From Conoideocrella luteorostrata (lineage: Eukaryota; Ascomycota; Sordariomycetes; Hypocreales; Clavicipitaceae), in NCBI GenBank assembly GCA_032433595.1, contig JASWJB010000021.1, forward strand, positions 1-64,000: DNA of 64,000 nt, in the 5' to 3' direction. The notes beneath the pieces were generated by a model. It ran no database searches, was not told the origin of the DNA, and saw nothing but the letters and a program-made list of their open reading frames with translations. The position numbers and the translations under genes are program-made. Within the stretch, counting starts at the first letter, position 1. Every line of letters starts with the position of its first letter. Of the stretch, positions 48,301-59,628 are shown piece by piece.

Positions 48301-49439
48301 CAGGTCACCAGTCCCACACCTTTTCCCACATGCACCGCCTCACCTGGGTCAGCTATGTTATAGTTGATGGTACTCGTTGGTGTGCATTCGCAAGGCCCAT
48401 AGATATGGATGATTTGAACCTTGCCCCACCACCGCTTGATATCCGCAGGATGCAAAGCTTCTCCTCCGAAAATCACACTCTTCACCAAAGGTATTCTATC
48501 TGGTGATAATACTTGAGCCATGGACGGTGTGATATCAAGAATATTGGCTTGCAACGATGCTATGCTGCGTTCCAAGTTATCCTTCCGGTCTTGGTCGCTT
48601 GGAACACATAAGCAGCCACCGGTTGTCAAAGCTGAGAGCACATTACTGACGGAAACATCAAAGCTGTACGATGCAAAGTCAAATATTCTCGAATACTGGT
48701 TCATTCCCATGGCGTCTGCTTGATGATGAAGAGCTGAAGCAGCATTGGTGTTGGTAATCAAGACTCCTTTTGGCATTCCAGTACTCCCAGATGTGAAGAC
48801 AGCATAGAGGAGAGATGACGGATCGGATGGGCAGGTCTGTCGAGTGACATTACCGGCATCGACAAATTCAATGGCATTGAAAAAGTCCCGATTGATGATA
48901 ATTACTCGTTCTGCGAGCCGTGCACTCCTTTCACCGTTCGAGGCTGAGGATAAAACCACACTCGCTCGTAGTTGGCGAATTATGACTTGCAAGCGCTGTT
49001 CGGGTAGCGATGGATCCAGCAGAACAAAGGCACCTCCGGCTTTGATGACTCCGTACACTGCCACTGTAGTCCACATGGACTTTTCAAAACATAATGGTAC
49101 GAAGACGTCCTGGCTGACCCCAAACATGCGAAGTTTGGACGCCAACTTGGCAGCAAGTTGGTCAAGTTCACCGTAAGTAAGCATTCCATCCCAGGCGCAA
49201 ACAGCAGGAGCGTTAGGCTGAGCTTGAACTCTTGCGTCGATTAAATCATAGATGCGCCGCTCCACTGATATCGGAACTGTGCTATTCCACTCCCAGATTT
49301 GATCCAGATCTTCGGACGTGGCTGCAATGCCCGAAGCCGACATAGATAAGTCACCATTGGCGCGAGATTCACGGCCACGGTCCGGACTAGTCGGACGACA
49401 ACTTGCAGCGGGAGTAGATCGAATTTTGTTGCAGGACAT
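39364..49439 (-). CDS. NRPS2, trimodular synthetase with degenerate last A domain
   Basis: Two exons on the minus strand (49439-41526, 41457-39364; 68-bp intron, donor GTAGGT, acceptor TTCAG) encode 3,335 residues. The splice links DPVE to YPVSLSVGDSATEL. Order: A1 (P-loop 215); T1 (Ser663 in LGGSSI); C1 (HHALFDG, His875); A2 (P-loop 1331); T2 (Ser1753); E, intact (HHLVID 1938-); C2 (SHVILDG, His2412); A3*; T3 (Ser3292 in LGGDSI); then only about 40 residues. A3* has FTCGSTDAPTG at 2868 instead of FTSGSTGxPKG (the P-loop Lys is Thr) and NAYRPSAC at 2998 instead of NxYGPxE. It is probably inactive, though its A10 lysine (TGKIDRK) persists. By-eye selectivity residues are A1 DVSDIGIPTK and A2 DIFIMAGPIK; substrates are not assigned. 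No TE, R or terminal C domain exists. The protein could make an L-D dipeptide that is released spontaneously, or is passed on through T3. Confidence 0.93.
41458..41525 (-). other. Intron in NRPS2 after the C2 domain
   Basis: 68 bp, donor GTAGGT, acceptor TTCAG, phase 0. Without it exon 1 stops two codons later. The joined frame is continuous and reads like the normal C-domain end leading into an A domain. Confidence 0.85.
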
Positions 49440-50922
49440 GTTCGGCGGCGCTTAGTCGGATATGATGATGATGACGAGACTCGCTTGGTACACGGTAGCT
49501 CTGACTCTATGTTCTCCGTACCCAATTGATTAAGGCTCGATCTCCAATTGTTGTACGGACGATACGAGAATAGGGTAGGTGCACAGTACGGAAGTGCAAA
49601 ATACAACTGTGCCAGCACATCAATATGACATTGATTCAGTTAAGAACCCACTTACGTCTCAGATGCCACGGTCTAACCCGCCCTGCGTCGAGCGGTGTCG
49701 GCTGCGCCAGCAGCTGCGGTGCTGCGACAATTTGCAATATTACAGAACAATTACGAAATTATCCTGCAACACCACTGTGCTCGGAGAGGCGGCTGGCTCG
49801 ATCAATGCGCGAGAATCCTGATCGGGGAGAATGTCTAGCCAGGTGCGGCGATCATTGCCCTGTTCCGCTTGGGCGGACCTGTCTATGCAGATGCACTGTC
49901 GTAATATTGCCCTCCGATCGCCCCAGCCCCCTGCCGCTCCCAGCCGTCATCTCGCAAGGCGGCCATTCATGTCCGACATGTCTAGAACAAAGCCGTAACA
50001 ACGCGCCAAAAGAATACAGTCAAGCTGTTCGTATTCAAATGCGCGTTCTAGTCGGAGATCCGAAAAGCACCAGGATCACGAAAAAGAAAGCCCCATATTC
50101 ATACCCGATGACTGAGACACGCAGATCAGGACTCAAGACTTGTATGATTCGACACCAAATCTACTTCCAAACTGGGTTTTTTGAAGTCCCGCAGAGGGAA
50201 TCTTCACTCATGCCAAACCTAAGAAGACCCTGGAACGAAGCCGCTGCTGGCTCAGTCAGTTTCTAAAATGAGCCTTTTCCCAACCGCAACAGGAACCCCT
50301 TACTCTTTTGCCAGCTACCCATGTATGATGGCTGAATGGCGGTGTGTCCGCATATTAGTGGTACATTACTGATACATGCAATACATGCAATGGCGGTAAC
50401 AAATGGAGTCGGCCACGTAGCGGCTAAGTGATTGGTCTTACTAGCAGTCCTGTCTTCAATTACCGTCCTTCAGGTCTCCACGATATGGCTGTTATTCGTG
50501 GGCCGGGAATCCATCCTAATGCAACGACTGCATTTTCGGGTCTAGTGAGTCCATAGATTTTGGAATGCACTGTTGCGTCTTAGTCGAATGTAGCTCGGCT
50601 TCTGCTTGGCAACAGCCTCTGCTGAGATTTCAGTGTCACTGCAGATCTACAGGGCACGTCACGACCTGAACAGCCATGAATCTGAGACCTAGTCTCTCTT
50701 CAATGGGCCGCGCTCTTAGCGAGAGCTTGGCTCCTTCGTCCTGTGAGCACCTGAATCTAGTACAACCCATCAATTTAAATGAATCGCATCCATCTGTTAG
50801 CTCCGGTTAATTAGTTGCTCTACAAACCACCATACACGGCATTGACGCTGAGTTGATGACTTTTGCCCAATCTTTCCCTCACACGCCAAAAACTTGTCTC
50901 CATAGTGCTGTTAGTCGAAGTA
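49440..50922. other. Divergent promoter region between NRPS2 and the P450 gene
   Basis: About 1.5 kb. The two flanking genes start here on opposite strands, consistent with a shared regulatory region. A 213-codon plus-strand frame (49625-50266) is Arg/Ser/Cys-rich with no domain. Direct repeats GATACATGCAATACATGCAATGGCGG occur near 50371-50396. Half-sites such as CTCCGTAC (49512) could bind Zn-cluster factors, but no clear pair is evident. Confidence 0.55.
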
Positions 50923-52488
50923 ATGTTCCTTGCAGCACTGAAACTACTGCAAGAATGGCTCGTATTTCCACAGAGTCAATCCTTCTCGGCTTTGGTCATC
51001 TCCTCGATAATTCTCTACGCATGGCTCATATACCGTCGTTATAGAACTCTTTGTCACATTCCCGGTCCTTGGCTTTCCAAAATTTCAGGTCTTCCCCTAG
51101 TTATACTTGATTTGCGTTATTGTCGAAATGATCGAATTCTTGAATGGCACAGGAAGTATGGCCCTGTTATCTGTATTACCCCAAACGAGGTGTCGGTGGC
51201 CACCCTTGAAGGTACAAAGGACATTTATGGTACAACTCGTCAATGGCCGAAGAGCAACTACTTTGATCATTTCATGGGATACAACAGACGGTCGGTCTTT
51301 GCAACAAAGCCCTACAAGGAGCACCAAGCAAAACGCAGGCTAATATCGGCCTTTTATCAACCTTCGACAATATACAAATTACCACACATCGAACAACACG
51401 TGCAAGAACGTGCCCAAACCGTCCTCCGGCAAATCCAACTCCAAAACAATTCAGAGGTCGACGTATATAGTCTAACGGACTGGTATGCGCTTGACGTTAT
51501 TACCTACCTTGTCCTGGGGCCGGATTATTGCTCCCGTTCTCTTGAGACTGACGGCCCCGAGCGCAAAATTCTCGCTGGCCTCAAGCAACAGCAGTTTGTC
51601 GTTTCATTGCGCACCCGCTTTCCAAAAGCTTACAATAGTATCTCCCTTATTTGCAGCAGTCTAAGCTCCGATCTGAGCTATCTGTCAGTAGACGATGAGC
51701 TCGCGTCCTGGTGTAAAAGACGACTGTCTGAAGCCATGGATGGATCTAGCTTATTCGATTCTTATTCTCTGCTTCGACACCTTTTGGAGCATGAGAATGT
51801 CGGCACAAATGCACCACTTGACCAGCAATACATAGCAGCCGAAATTCTCGATAATATTAATGCGGCGGAAGCTACAGTTGCCGTAACGGCGACGTATTTA
51901 ATATGGAGGTTAACGGAGGCTCCCTGGTGGCAGAAGCAGATACGCAACGAATTGAATGCCTTACCCGTGCAACCGGATGGGTCATTAGCCTTTGCTGAAC
52001 TTGATCGGGTTCCCTCACTTGAAGCTTGTCTACGTGAGGTGTATCGTCTCCATCCGGCATCGAGTGGACGAGCTGAGCGCATTGTTCCTGAGGGTCACGT
52101 TTTATCTGAAGTTTATCTTCCACGGGGGACTGTAGTTACAACGTCTGTCCAGAGTCTTCATCGGAACGAACATATTTTTCCGGATCCAGATCGATTCAAT
52201 CCAGGAAGGTGGCTTGATGTGGATCCAATAACGCTGAAGACCCGTGAGGCTTATCTCATCCCTTTTGGTTATGGTGCTAGAATTTGTCTAGGGAAGGCCC
52301 TTGCCACAATGGAGATCAAAGTACTAATCTCGTGTTTATATTTAAGATATAATACTATCTTGGGGAAATCAATGACCTCAGAGTCAATGAGGCAGTGTAG
52401 TACACATGATGCGGTTCCGAAGGGCCTGAAGTGTGCAATTCAGTTTCAGAATATTGATGAAAACGAACATTCGCAACTATCTAGATAA
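50923..52488 (+). CDS. Cytochrome P450 monooxygenase
   Basis: An intronless frame of 521 residues from ATG 50923 (the open frame extends upstream but without an ATG). An N-terminal hydrophobic anchor (SALVISSIILYAWLIY) is followed by the Pro-rich hinge HIPGPWLSK. The K-helix ExxR is EVYR in CLREVYRLHP. The PERF-like motif is PDRFNPGRW, and the haem loop FGYGARICLG carries axial Cys455. The I-helix reads NINAAEATVAVTAT where AGxDTT is usual: the acidic residue is replaced (AEAT), which can change proton delivery but is tolerated in some P450s. It lies divergent to NRPS2 and is the natural candidate for oxidising its product. An endoplasmic-reticulum membrane location is expected. The lack of introns is unusual for a fungal P450. 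Confidence 0.92.
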   Translation: MFLAALKLLQEWLVFPQSQSFSALVISSIILYAWLIYRRYRTLCHIPGPWLSKISGLPLVILDLRYCRNDRILEWHRKYGPVICITPNEVSVATLEGTKDIYGTTRQWPKSNYFDHFMGYNRRSVFATKPYKEHQAKRRLISAFYQPSTIYKLPHIEQHVQERAQTVLRQIQLQNNSEVDVYSLTDWYALDVITYLVLGPDYCSRSLETDGPERKILAGLKQQQFVVSLRTRFPKAYNSISLICSSLSSDLSYLSVDDELASWCKRRLSEAMDGSSLFDSYSLLRHLLEHENVGTNAPLDQQYIAAEILDNINAAEATVAVTATYLIWRLTEAPWWQKQIRNELNALPVQPDGSLAFAELDRVPSLEACLREVYRLHPASSGRAERIVPEGHVLSEVYLPRGTVVTTSVQSLHRNEHIFPDPDRFNPGRWLDVDPITLKTREAYLIPFGYGARICLGKALATMEIKVLISCLYLRYNTILGKSMTSESMRQCSTHDAVPKGLKCAIQFQNIDENEHSQLSR

Positions 52489-53479
52489 TTAGGCATCTGT
52501 TGAGGAGGAATGTAGAGTGATAGCAGCCTCAGTACCTGACAAACTTCCGCACTCGGTAATTCACATTACCTTGGATATTAACTTTATTCAAGTTAACTAG
52601 GTTATACCGCACGTCGGGTGTCAATAAATAATTGCCTCTCATCGCTAAACTAACGCATGCACAGTGGTATGAACACCGAGTGGAAAAATACTAGCTAATT
52701 TGGTGTTAATCAGTATCTATAGCGCAGTGCATGAAATCTGTAGAGATGTTATCGGCGAAGCATTTTTCGAACTCTTGTAGCACGCTTACTGGCTGACTAA
52801 TGGGTTACATGCAATACTACGCTTATTAAGAAGTGGTTTGCATCTAAATCTGACAGGTCATCGGAGTTTAAATCCTTTCAGACTTGAAAGATTCTTGAAA
52901 ATATTCTTTCCTTTCCAAATACCATAACGACTTACACCGAACCCAAGGAAATTATAAGCTTTGATATCTCATTGCTAAAGCTTTTCATAGGTATATCAAC
53001 ATGAAGAACGTTTATGTGACAGCAGGCACGTCAGAGTCTTTATATTATCACTGGTAGTACTCTTCTGAGTTGTAAGTCTGTTTCTGCTGTGACGATGCAG
53101 TAATTTCCCGTAATATTACTATGCATACTGTGAACTTTACGTTTTTGGCTCAAGCAGCAATTATCCAGTAGTATCCGCAATACCTCCTAAGCGACCCTAA
53201 GAAAACCAATAAACATATCGAGAACGGGGAACGTACATTACTCATCAAGGTGTTGGTATTGGCTGTAGGCACTTTTCTACTGAAGCGTCCAACAGAACCC
53301 TAAAATATGCGCAGGGCACGTGCCTAGGTAGCGCGCGCAATATTCAAGACACACACACCCACTACTTCTCATTTGTGGAATTTAAGCCTCAATAGACCTA
53401 TATGACAAAAATCTCAAGACTTGGTCGTAATCGTGATATGTTCTGTTTAGATGAAAATGAATTCGGCTAATATTGTAAT
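52489..53479. other. Intergenic region, no gene seen
   Basis: About 1 kb of AT-rich DNA between the P450 and AsaB-like 3' ends, which converge. No open frame of interest. Confidence 0.6.
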
Positions 53480-54427
53480 CTAATCACAATCTTCAGGATG
53501 GAATAGCAATGTTCTCAGCTCAATACTTTCCCTCGTTCCCTCGTGCTCAGTTGCTGGATCAACAAATGAAGAGTGTGGCGTCCGCCTCGCCCTCCCGTCG
53601 AGTTTAGAATCGAAGAGCTTGATTAATGTGACTGTGTTCGGGGTTTGTTTATAGCGAAAGTACCACTTGATATTTGGATTTGGTTTAACATTCCACGCCT
53701 CGCCCCCTTGGTCCGAGGCAATAAACTTGACGGGAAAGAGGTCACTTTCGAGGGTAGAGTTTGCATCCGCGAGAGCTAAAGGGTCCTTGAGAATCGTGCG
53801 GATCGGACGCCATACGCTTATGATTTGGTATCGACTCTTGAGGAGCCTTGCAGCCTCGTCGGGGAGATAGTGACGGGCTTTCATTTCGGCACCATCGTAG
53901 GATGTGTCAACGTGGACGAGCTGGATAGGACCACGCGGTTCGCCCTTGGCGGTCCAATCTTTGGGAGATCTGCGGATTGTGTGGCCGTATACGAAGACTC
54001 GAGAGGCGCCGGTGCTATTCTGGTCAATATCTTTTTTTGCCATTTGCTTTCAGGTTTTGCGGCATGCTCACACATCTTTGAGTAGCTGTTCTGTCTCCGG
54101 ATAGTACTCCGCTCTGATTCTCTCATTGTCAAGGAAATCCTTCAGTTTGCTCTCGTGGTGGTAAAATTGGAATCCATGGCTATCTAGAGAGTATTCAAGT
54201 TCGTGGCCACTGACATCATGGATAGTGGCCGGGATAGTAATGGTTGGTCTTTCATAGCTTTCCGGATCTGCACTGTATATTGGAGCCTGTTGAGAACCAT
54301 CTTCATTTTGTTTAACGAAGTTCAGTGTAGTTTGAACATGATGAGGATTTTCGAAGGATGTGGACTTGGCTCTGTCTTCTAGGTGAGAAGAATTGGAGGC
54401 AGAGACGTGAACAGCTGCTGAAGACAT
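53480..54427 (-). CDS. AsaB/CmcJ-like oxygenase (GA4-desaturase family)
   Basis: Two minus-strand exons (54427-54072, 54014-53480; 57-bp intron) give 296 residues. Splicing rebuilds LLKDVTGASRVFVYGHTIRR. The hallmarks of the fungal AsaB/CmcJ family follow: GPIQLVHVDTSYDGA, SVWRPIRTILKDPLALAD, and a C-terminal IKWYFRYKQTPNTVTLIKLFDS...SSFVDPAT with the expected tail. Members are Fe(II)/2-oxoglutarate-type hydroxylases or desaturases of fungal secondary metabolism; the His-Val-Asp triad is consistent with the HxD iron ligands. The N-terminal part (PEHVQTTLNF-like) is also typical. The gene is one of three non-haem iron oxygenases in the right arm, and the substrate is unknown. Confidence 0.9.
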
Positions 54428-55173
54428 GTTACGAAGCTAATTTGCCTACACTGTAAGGTTAGCTGGGTGCAAATATGGTCACGGAATTCTGCTTATAATG
54501 GAAAGGTGATCTTTATATAACTACTCTTAAGCAGTGGAATAAGCATCGGAGGTTGAAATAAATTACCTATTCAGCTTGTCATGACGATAACGCTATTACT
54601 TATTTTTGGCGTAAATCGTCATTTGTATTGGATGAGAGAGCGAATTGGGTAGTGACTGCTGCACTAATGAATGTAACTCCTATCAGCAGTGAGCCGAATC
54701 GTTGCATGACACAGTGTTCGGCAGTACTCCAAGAGTACCTAGCAAGCACAACAAGATATGTGCAGTGTACAATGAAACGTTGGCATAACACATTTGGTAG
54801 CAACAGTCCCGGAGATGACACCTCATTAATTTCTTCTAAATGCTACAATCACTAGATTTTCGTTCTAAATCTTGTTCAGATGTTCTCACATTCGTTTTCT
54901 GTGGCTATGCTTCGTTACACACACAACAGCACTTTACGCAATTACTTTAGTTCCATTGGGAATCGATCTGCCCACGAATGTATTCGCTGAGGTATTAAAG
55001 AGGTCTAAAATACTCTAACTAAACCAATTGAACCTATCAATCAATCTTGTGAATAGCTGGATCCTACATGCGATCTGGCAACACAACATAGACACCGAAG
55101 AAGTACACATCTTGAAATATAAGAGATCAAGAAGGTTTAACCAAGAATATTAGAATTAACTAGCAGTATTAGC
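54428..55173. other. Intergenic region, no gene seen
   Basis: About 750 bp, AT-rich. Small overlapping frames on both strands near 54600-54855 lack any domain. Confidence 0.6.
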
Positions 55174-56413
55174 CTATTTTAATTGATCCGCGAGGGCCTC
55201 ACGACGGGTCTTGCTGTCCAAATCCAAATAGGGTCTCTCGCCAATCCCAACCGCGCGATGGCCAGTACGGGCGCCCAAACCAGCGTAATCAAAAATCGCA
55301 GTGTGGTAAACCGAGCGATTATCCCAGATGGCTTTACAATAATCAGCACTATCAATGATGCAAATATTATGTGATGCATACTTACCGATATCGTAAGGAT
55401 TCTCCCACCGATGCCTCAATTGACAATCATGCTCTTCGACAATCATTTGCAGAAACCAATCGAGTAATCTCTGGCTCTCAACTGATGTCACATCTTTGAT
55501 GCGTTCGACGTGATTACCAACTGCGAAAAGGCTCTTCCACCCAGTGACAGGGTTGGTACGAACGACCGGATGGACTGCTCTAAGTGAATCGCCAATATTG
55601 CTGGGAGAACCACGAGGTTTAGAATAGAGCTCGAATCCCTTCGCAGCAGCCACACTTGGTAATCTAGACTGAGAAAAGTCGGCTGTGAGGCCCTCGAGAA
55701 ATCTGCGGTACGCAGGGGAGATTTTGTCGTAAATTTCACAGGACGAGGCCCACATTGTGTCTAGTGGCTAACAGTCAGGATTGCGAAAACAAATGGACTT
55801 AGAATAACACATAACATCATGAAATACCTCCACCAGTTTCGGGAAGCTTGATGAGCTTCAAGATTGAGTAATCCGGGGGGATAGGCTCATAGCCAGCATC
55901 CGTATGCCAGCTATTTCGTATGTCCGCTGGTCTGTTCTTCCAAAGGTCCTCGGCAGGGTTGGTAGCCTGGTCAGTGGTGATAATGTTGAGATGGGGATCC
56001 CGCTCGGGATTGAAGTTGGTCAGTGGATGAACATGCAGTGTTGATGATTCCGGCTTGCCTGTGAGGCGACCCAAGCGGAGTGCCAACTCCTTTTGAAGCT
56101 CATCAGTGACATCGGTCTGTGCGCGAAAAAAAACAACACCCCGGCGAGAGACTGATTGCGCTTGTCAGACAGATGTTACCAAACAACTCTGGAGGGCATG
56201 CCTACTAGTGACAGCCAAATCTCGGAGAATTTGGTCGCTGTTCGCGTCTTTCATCCATTCCGCAACATTGGCATCGGGGAACTCCGTCCCGATTACGGGG
56301 GTAACATTGAAGGACTTATAGCCATCGAGAAAACCCTGGAGTCTTAAAGGTTCCACGCTGCGCGGCTTCTCGATGGCCCCGTCGTGCTCGCCATTTTGCT
56401 GCGTGATAGTCAT
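55174..56413 (-). CDS. TauD/TfdA-type Fe(II)/2-oxoglutarate dioxygenase
   Basis: Four minus-strand exons (56413-56206, 56151-55828, 55760-55386, 55331-55174; introns 54, 67 and 54 bp) give 354 residues. The last intron keeps frame and lacks a stop, so it is easily missed; removing it gives the expected ENPYDIAIWDNRSVYHTAIFDY. Iron ligands are His and Asp of WHTDAGYEPIPPDYS and the distal His of SVYHTA; the 2OG-binding Arg is in GARTGHRAV. GGDTMWAS spans the second junction. The layout is that of fungal alkylsulfonate/taurine-dioxygenase-like proteins. The TauD superfamily also contains PvcB-type enzymes that act after isonitrile synthases, but this protein looks closer to the fungal sulfonate-type group. 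It could hydroxylate the peptide or an amino-acid precursor (inference). Confidence 0.92.
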
Positions 56414-57408
56414 TTCGTAACAAAGGAAGCGTGAGTAAAATATTAGTGTAGAAATGTACGCCTGTCTGGATGTTTAGTGTAATCTGACTTTTGCAGTGCC
56501 AAAGCCTAGCTTATGCTGGAATATGTGTTAACAAAAATAGAAAAAGATGAAAAAAAAAAGAGCAGGTAAACCGAGAGCCTGCAAGGTTAATTGCAAATCG
56601 AAGCGTCCTTGTCTGCTGCATACCTGTCTCCACCGTCGGCGCTCTTCCTAGCATCAGTTCCAATGGCCCAATGATGCGGCAGAAACCACACCAATTGCTC
56701 GCTGAAGCCTACCTTCTGGATAGACGAGGGTCCGGGATGGACGGAAGGCGCGTCTATCAAAACTCGATGCCCTGGCTTCGGGCAGCCAATTGACGTAGCT
56801 CGTAGATAACTTTGACACAATCAGTGCATGTTCTTTTCGGATTATACTGGATCGAGCTTTCGACATCCCTTACAAGTTAGGTTGAACGTTCTACGTCATA
56901 GCTGCTCGTGTGAGAGCCTATCAAAAGTCATGTCTGCAGTAGCTAAAGAGCAATTATAGTTGAAACTGAGGTATTTTACACCGGTAAATCGTGCAATCGC
57001 CGCTGAAAAAATGGGAATGTTCAGAGTGAGTGCCGATGATAGTGAAGAAGTCTGGTGTGGCTGCAGCCCAGGCGGTTAAAATTCATATCTATTCAAAGCA
57101 ACATCCTCAAAAGAATGAGCTAGCTGGAGGCTCTGATTAAGCGATCTCAACTTTAATAGATGAATAATATCACAAGCCCTCTGCTATTGTATTCATTGAC
57201 AGAATAGCTGTCTCTAGATGGCATGAAGTTGTTGAAATTACTGAAGATCCGTCTTACTCCAACCTCAACATGATGATAGGTTAGCTAGACCTTCCTTCTA
57301 GACTTTTCCTATCCTTTATTCTTCTAAGATAATTCTACTGAAATCCGTCTATTTTAATTCTCTAAATCTCGCTCACAACCGATGATGATTAGTTGCCACC
57401 GCTATAGC
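56414..57408. other. Intergenic region with an unexplained small frame
   Basis: The minus strand between 56866 and 56587 has overlapping frames, one ending in VWFLPHHWAIGTDARKSADGG, that look protein-like but match no family I recognise. They may be a gene remnant. The rest is AT-rich, including AAAAAAAAAGAG near 56552. Promoter elements of the TauD gene are expected at its left. Confidence 0.45.
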
Positions 57409-58843
57409 TCATTGTTTCAGCGCGCGCACTACCCGATCCAGCTTTTGCGTAAACATATTCAGTTCTTCCACTGTATTGTAGTGTGTCAAACTTGTCCGAA
57501 TAACGCCGTCATCTGCCAGTCCAAGAACATCGTGGACAGTACGTGGAGACCAACAGTCACCGGTGAGAAGTCGACAACTTGATGACTCATGAATATCGTA
57601 TGCAACCTTGTCGGACGCGACTCCATTTACGGAAAAGCTGATCAGAGAAACTCGAATTTTTGGGTCCGATTTTCCCGACCCATATATGGTATAAAGGTCC
57701 GGGCGGGCGGTTAAATAGTCAAGAAGATGTCTCGTGATAACTTCCTCGTACGAAATGATAGAATCCCACCCTATTTGATCGACAAGATAAGTGATGATGG
57801 GGACTACAGCATGTTCAAGCTCAAGGCAGCTGTTGCCCATGCCGAGCTTGGCGGACAAAGAGGTGGAATCAAAGAAGTAGTGGTTGAGACTGGTCAAGTA
57901 GCGCTGCTGTACATTCCTTTTAGCGTAGATTTGTGCAATATGAGGACCGAAAACCTTGTACCAACTAAATACGTAGAAATCAACACCTAGTTGTTTTACG
58001 TCAATAGGGCGATGAGGAGCCCAAGCTACTCCGTCCACACATATTAAAGCTCCAGGGATCGTATGAACAAGATCCGCTAGCTCCTTGACCGGTTCAATGG
58101 TTCCAGTAATGTTTGACACGTGACCGCAGCAGACAAGCCTGGTCTTGGACGACAAAAGTGGTCGAAGTGATTCTAGGGTAAGTTTTGGGTCTTTGTTGTT
58201 TCCCATCCCACCCGCCGGCGTCCACCATTTGATAGATATGCCCAAGCTCTTTGCCAGAGAAATCCAAGCAGTGATGCCAGCCTCGTGACAAAGAACAGAT
58301 ACAATTATTTCCGAATCTGCGTTGAGATTTGGTCCAAGAGAGTTGGATAGGGTTCGTAAGAGTCCAGTGGTAGAAGGTCCGAAAGCTTTATCAGCAACTC
58401 ATTAGCAATACTCATCATCAGTGCAGCAGGAAGATGACATTAAGTGAACATCGTAATTCTTTGGCAGCCTGTACGAGATATTGCTTGTGACAGTGTATCT
58501 CTTACCAATTTCATCAGGGTCAGCATTCATGAACGACGCAAGCCTTGCATACTGGGCAGTTCGCTCTTTAACGTCGATGCAGCTCTTAGAGTCCAGGCCA
58601 CGTAAATTCATATGGGGAGATGACATTGTCCGAGCGATGCTATGTTCAAGACCCGTTGTGAGTTTGAACGGGTTATATTACAGCATTAAAGATGGCTTGG
58701 TGAAGAACTCACCTCTCCATAACCCCCCTGTGAACTAGAGCGCCGGAACCATTGTTCAGACAAATCACACCTTTTCCAAGAGCTGGAAATTGTTTCCTGG
58801 CAGCCTCCACGACAAAGTTGGGGAGCTGCTTGCGGATATGCAT
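57409..58843 (-). CDS. Class V PLP aminotransferase (isopenicillin-N-epimerase/cysteine-desulfurase-like)
   Basis: Three minus-strand exons (58843-58713, 58639-58506, 58385-57409; introns 73 and 120 bp) give 413 residues. Start: ATG 58843, first in frame (MHIRKQLPNF). Splicing restores ICLNNGSGALVHRG...SIARTMSSPHMNLRG and PDEIAFGPSTTGLLRTLS. Fold-type I class V marks follow: CHEAGITAW, LVCCGHVSNITGTIEPVKEL, the cofactor-pairing Asp in ICVDGVAWAPHRP, and Lys232 in YVFSWYKVFGPH. This branch holds cysteine desulfurase-like, isopenicillin-N-epimerase-like and related lyases or racemases. Here it may epimerise or cleave an amino-acid or peptide intermediate (inference). It does not look like an iron-sulfur-assembly desulfurase, because no active-site Cys loop is evident. 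Confidence 0.9.
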
Positions 58844-59628
58844 TACTAAAGAGGTGTGACAGAAAGATAAAAATAAAAAACAGGAGTTGTGAGGCAGTTG
58901 GGTGGAGGAAGCCTCATTACAGCTCTTTTCTGAATTCTTCTCTTTAACGCTCTGTGAGAACTAGTTATAGTCATGTGCAATAGCCAAGCAATGTGTTATC
59001 GTTGGGATGTCCACCTGACCCTGATTGGCACCCCCCTTTCAAATGCATCCTTATCGAAAGATACTGAGCATTACGACTAGAAGTATTATATAAGAATACC
59101 GCTTCTGATCCCTAGCAATCCAACAGAAAAACTCAAGCTGCGCGTTCTCACTTTGTTCGCTCCCCGCCAAACTTCGAGTGGTCTGCGACGCTTCCTGCTG
59201 CATACGGCTGCACAAACGCCAACGAATAGCGGAGCAACGACGGCTCTGACTTGATCCGTCCGTTTGACACTGTTCCGTACCGTTTTAACAGATGAGGAGC
59301 CCTGCGCCATGATGTCACCGGCTGGGCCAGATGCAGCTCTGAAGATGGGATGACTTGTAGCTCCACATGTTGCTGAAATTCCATGAGATTCATGCCTAAG
59401 TGGGTCCCGCGCTAGACGGACCGCGACGAACTGAGACCAACCTGCATTTTAGGTGACGGTACGGGGCCGGCTCATGGTGGCGGCAAATAGGTTGCATATT
59501 GTGGCTGGCTGAGGCGGCCGCGGCCGCGATATCCTCACGGCTGGTTCACCGTACTTTCTTTTGTTGAGGGATCGCTTCTAGTGCTATCAAAAACCATGTA
59601 ATGTCTAATTTGATCCTGTCCAGACTGG
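58844..59628. other. Intergenic region, no gene seen
   Basis: About 785 bp between the divergent class V aminotransferase and 59629 gene. It includes a GC-rich GCGGCCGCGGCCGCG stretch near 59514-59528. Minus frames at 59086-59393 show no domain. Confidence 0.5.

Noticed and set aside
39364..49439. Beta-lactam (ACV synthetase) cluster
   Set aside because: IPNS-like and epimerase-like neighbours occur, but NRPS2 has no terminal thioesterase and its third A domain is degenerate, so it is not an ACV synthetase.
49625..50266. 213-codon plus-strand frame between NRPS2 and the P450
   Set aside because: Arg/Ser/Cys-rich composition, no domain, no splice partner; the region is better explained as a divergent promoter.
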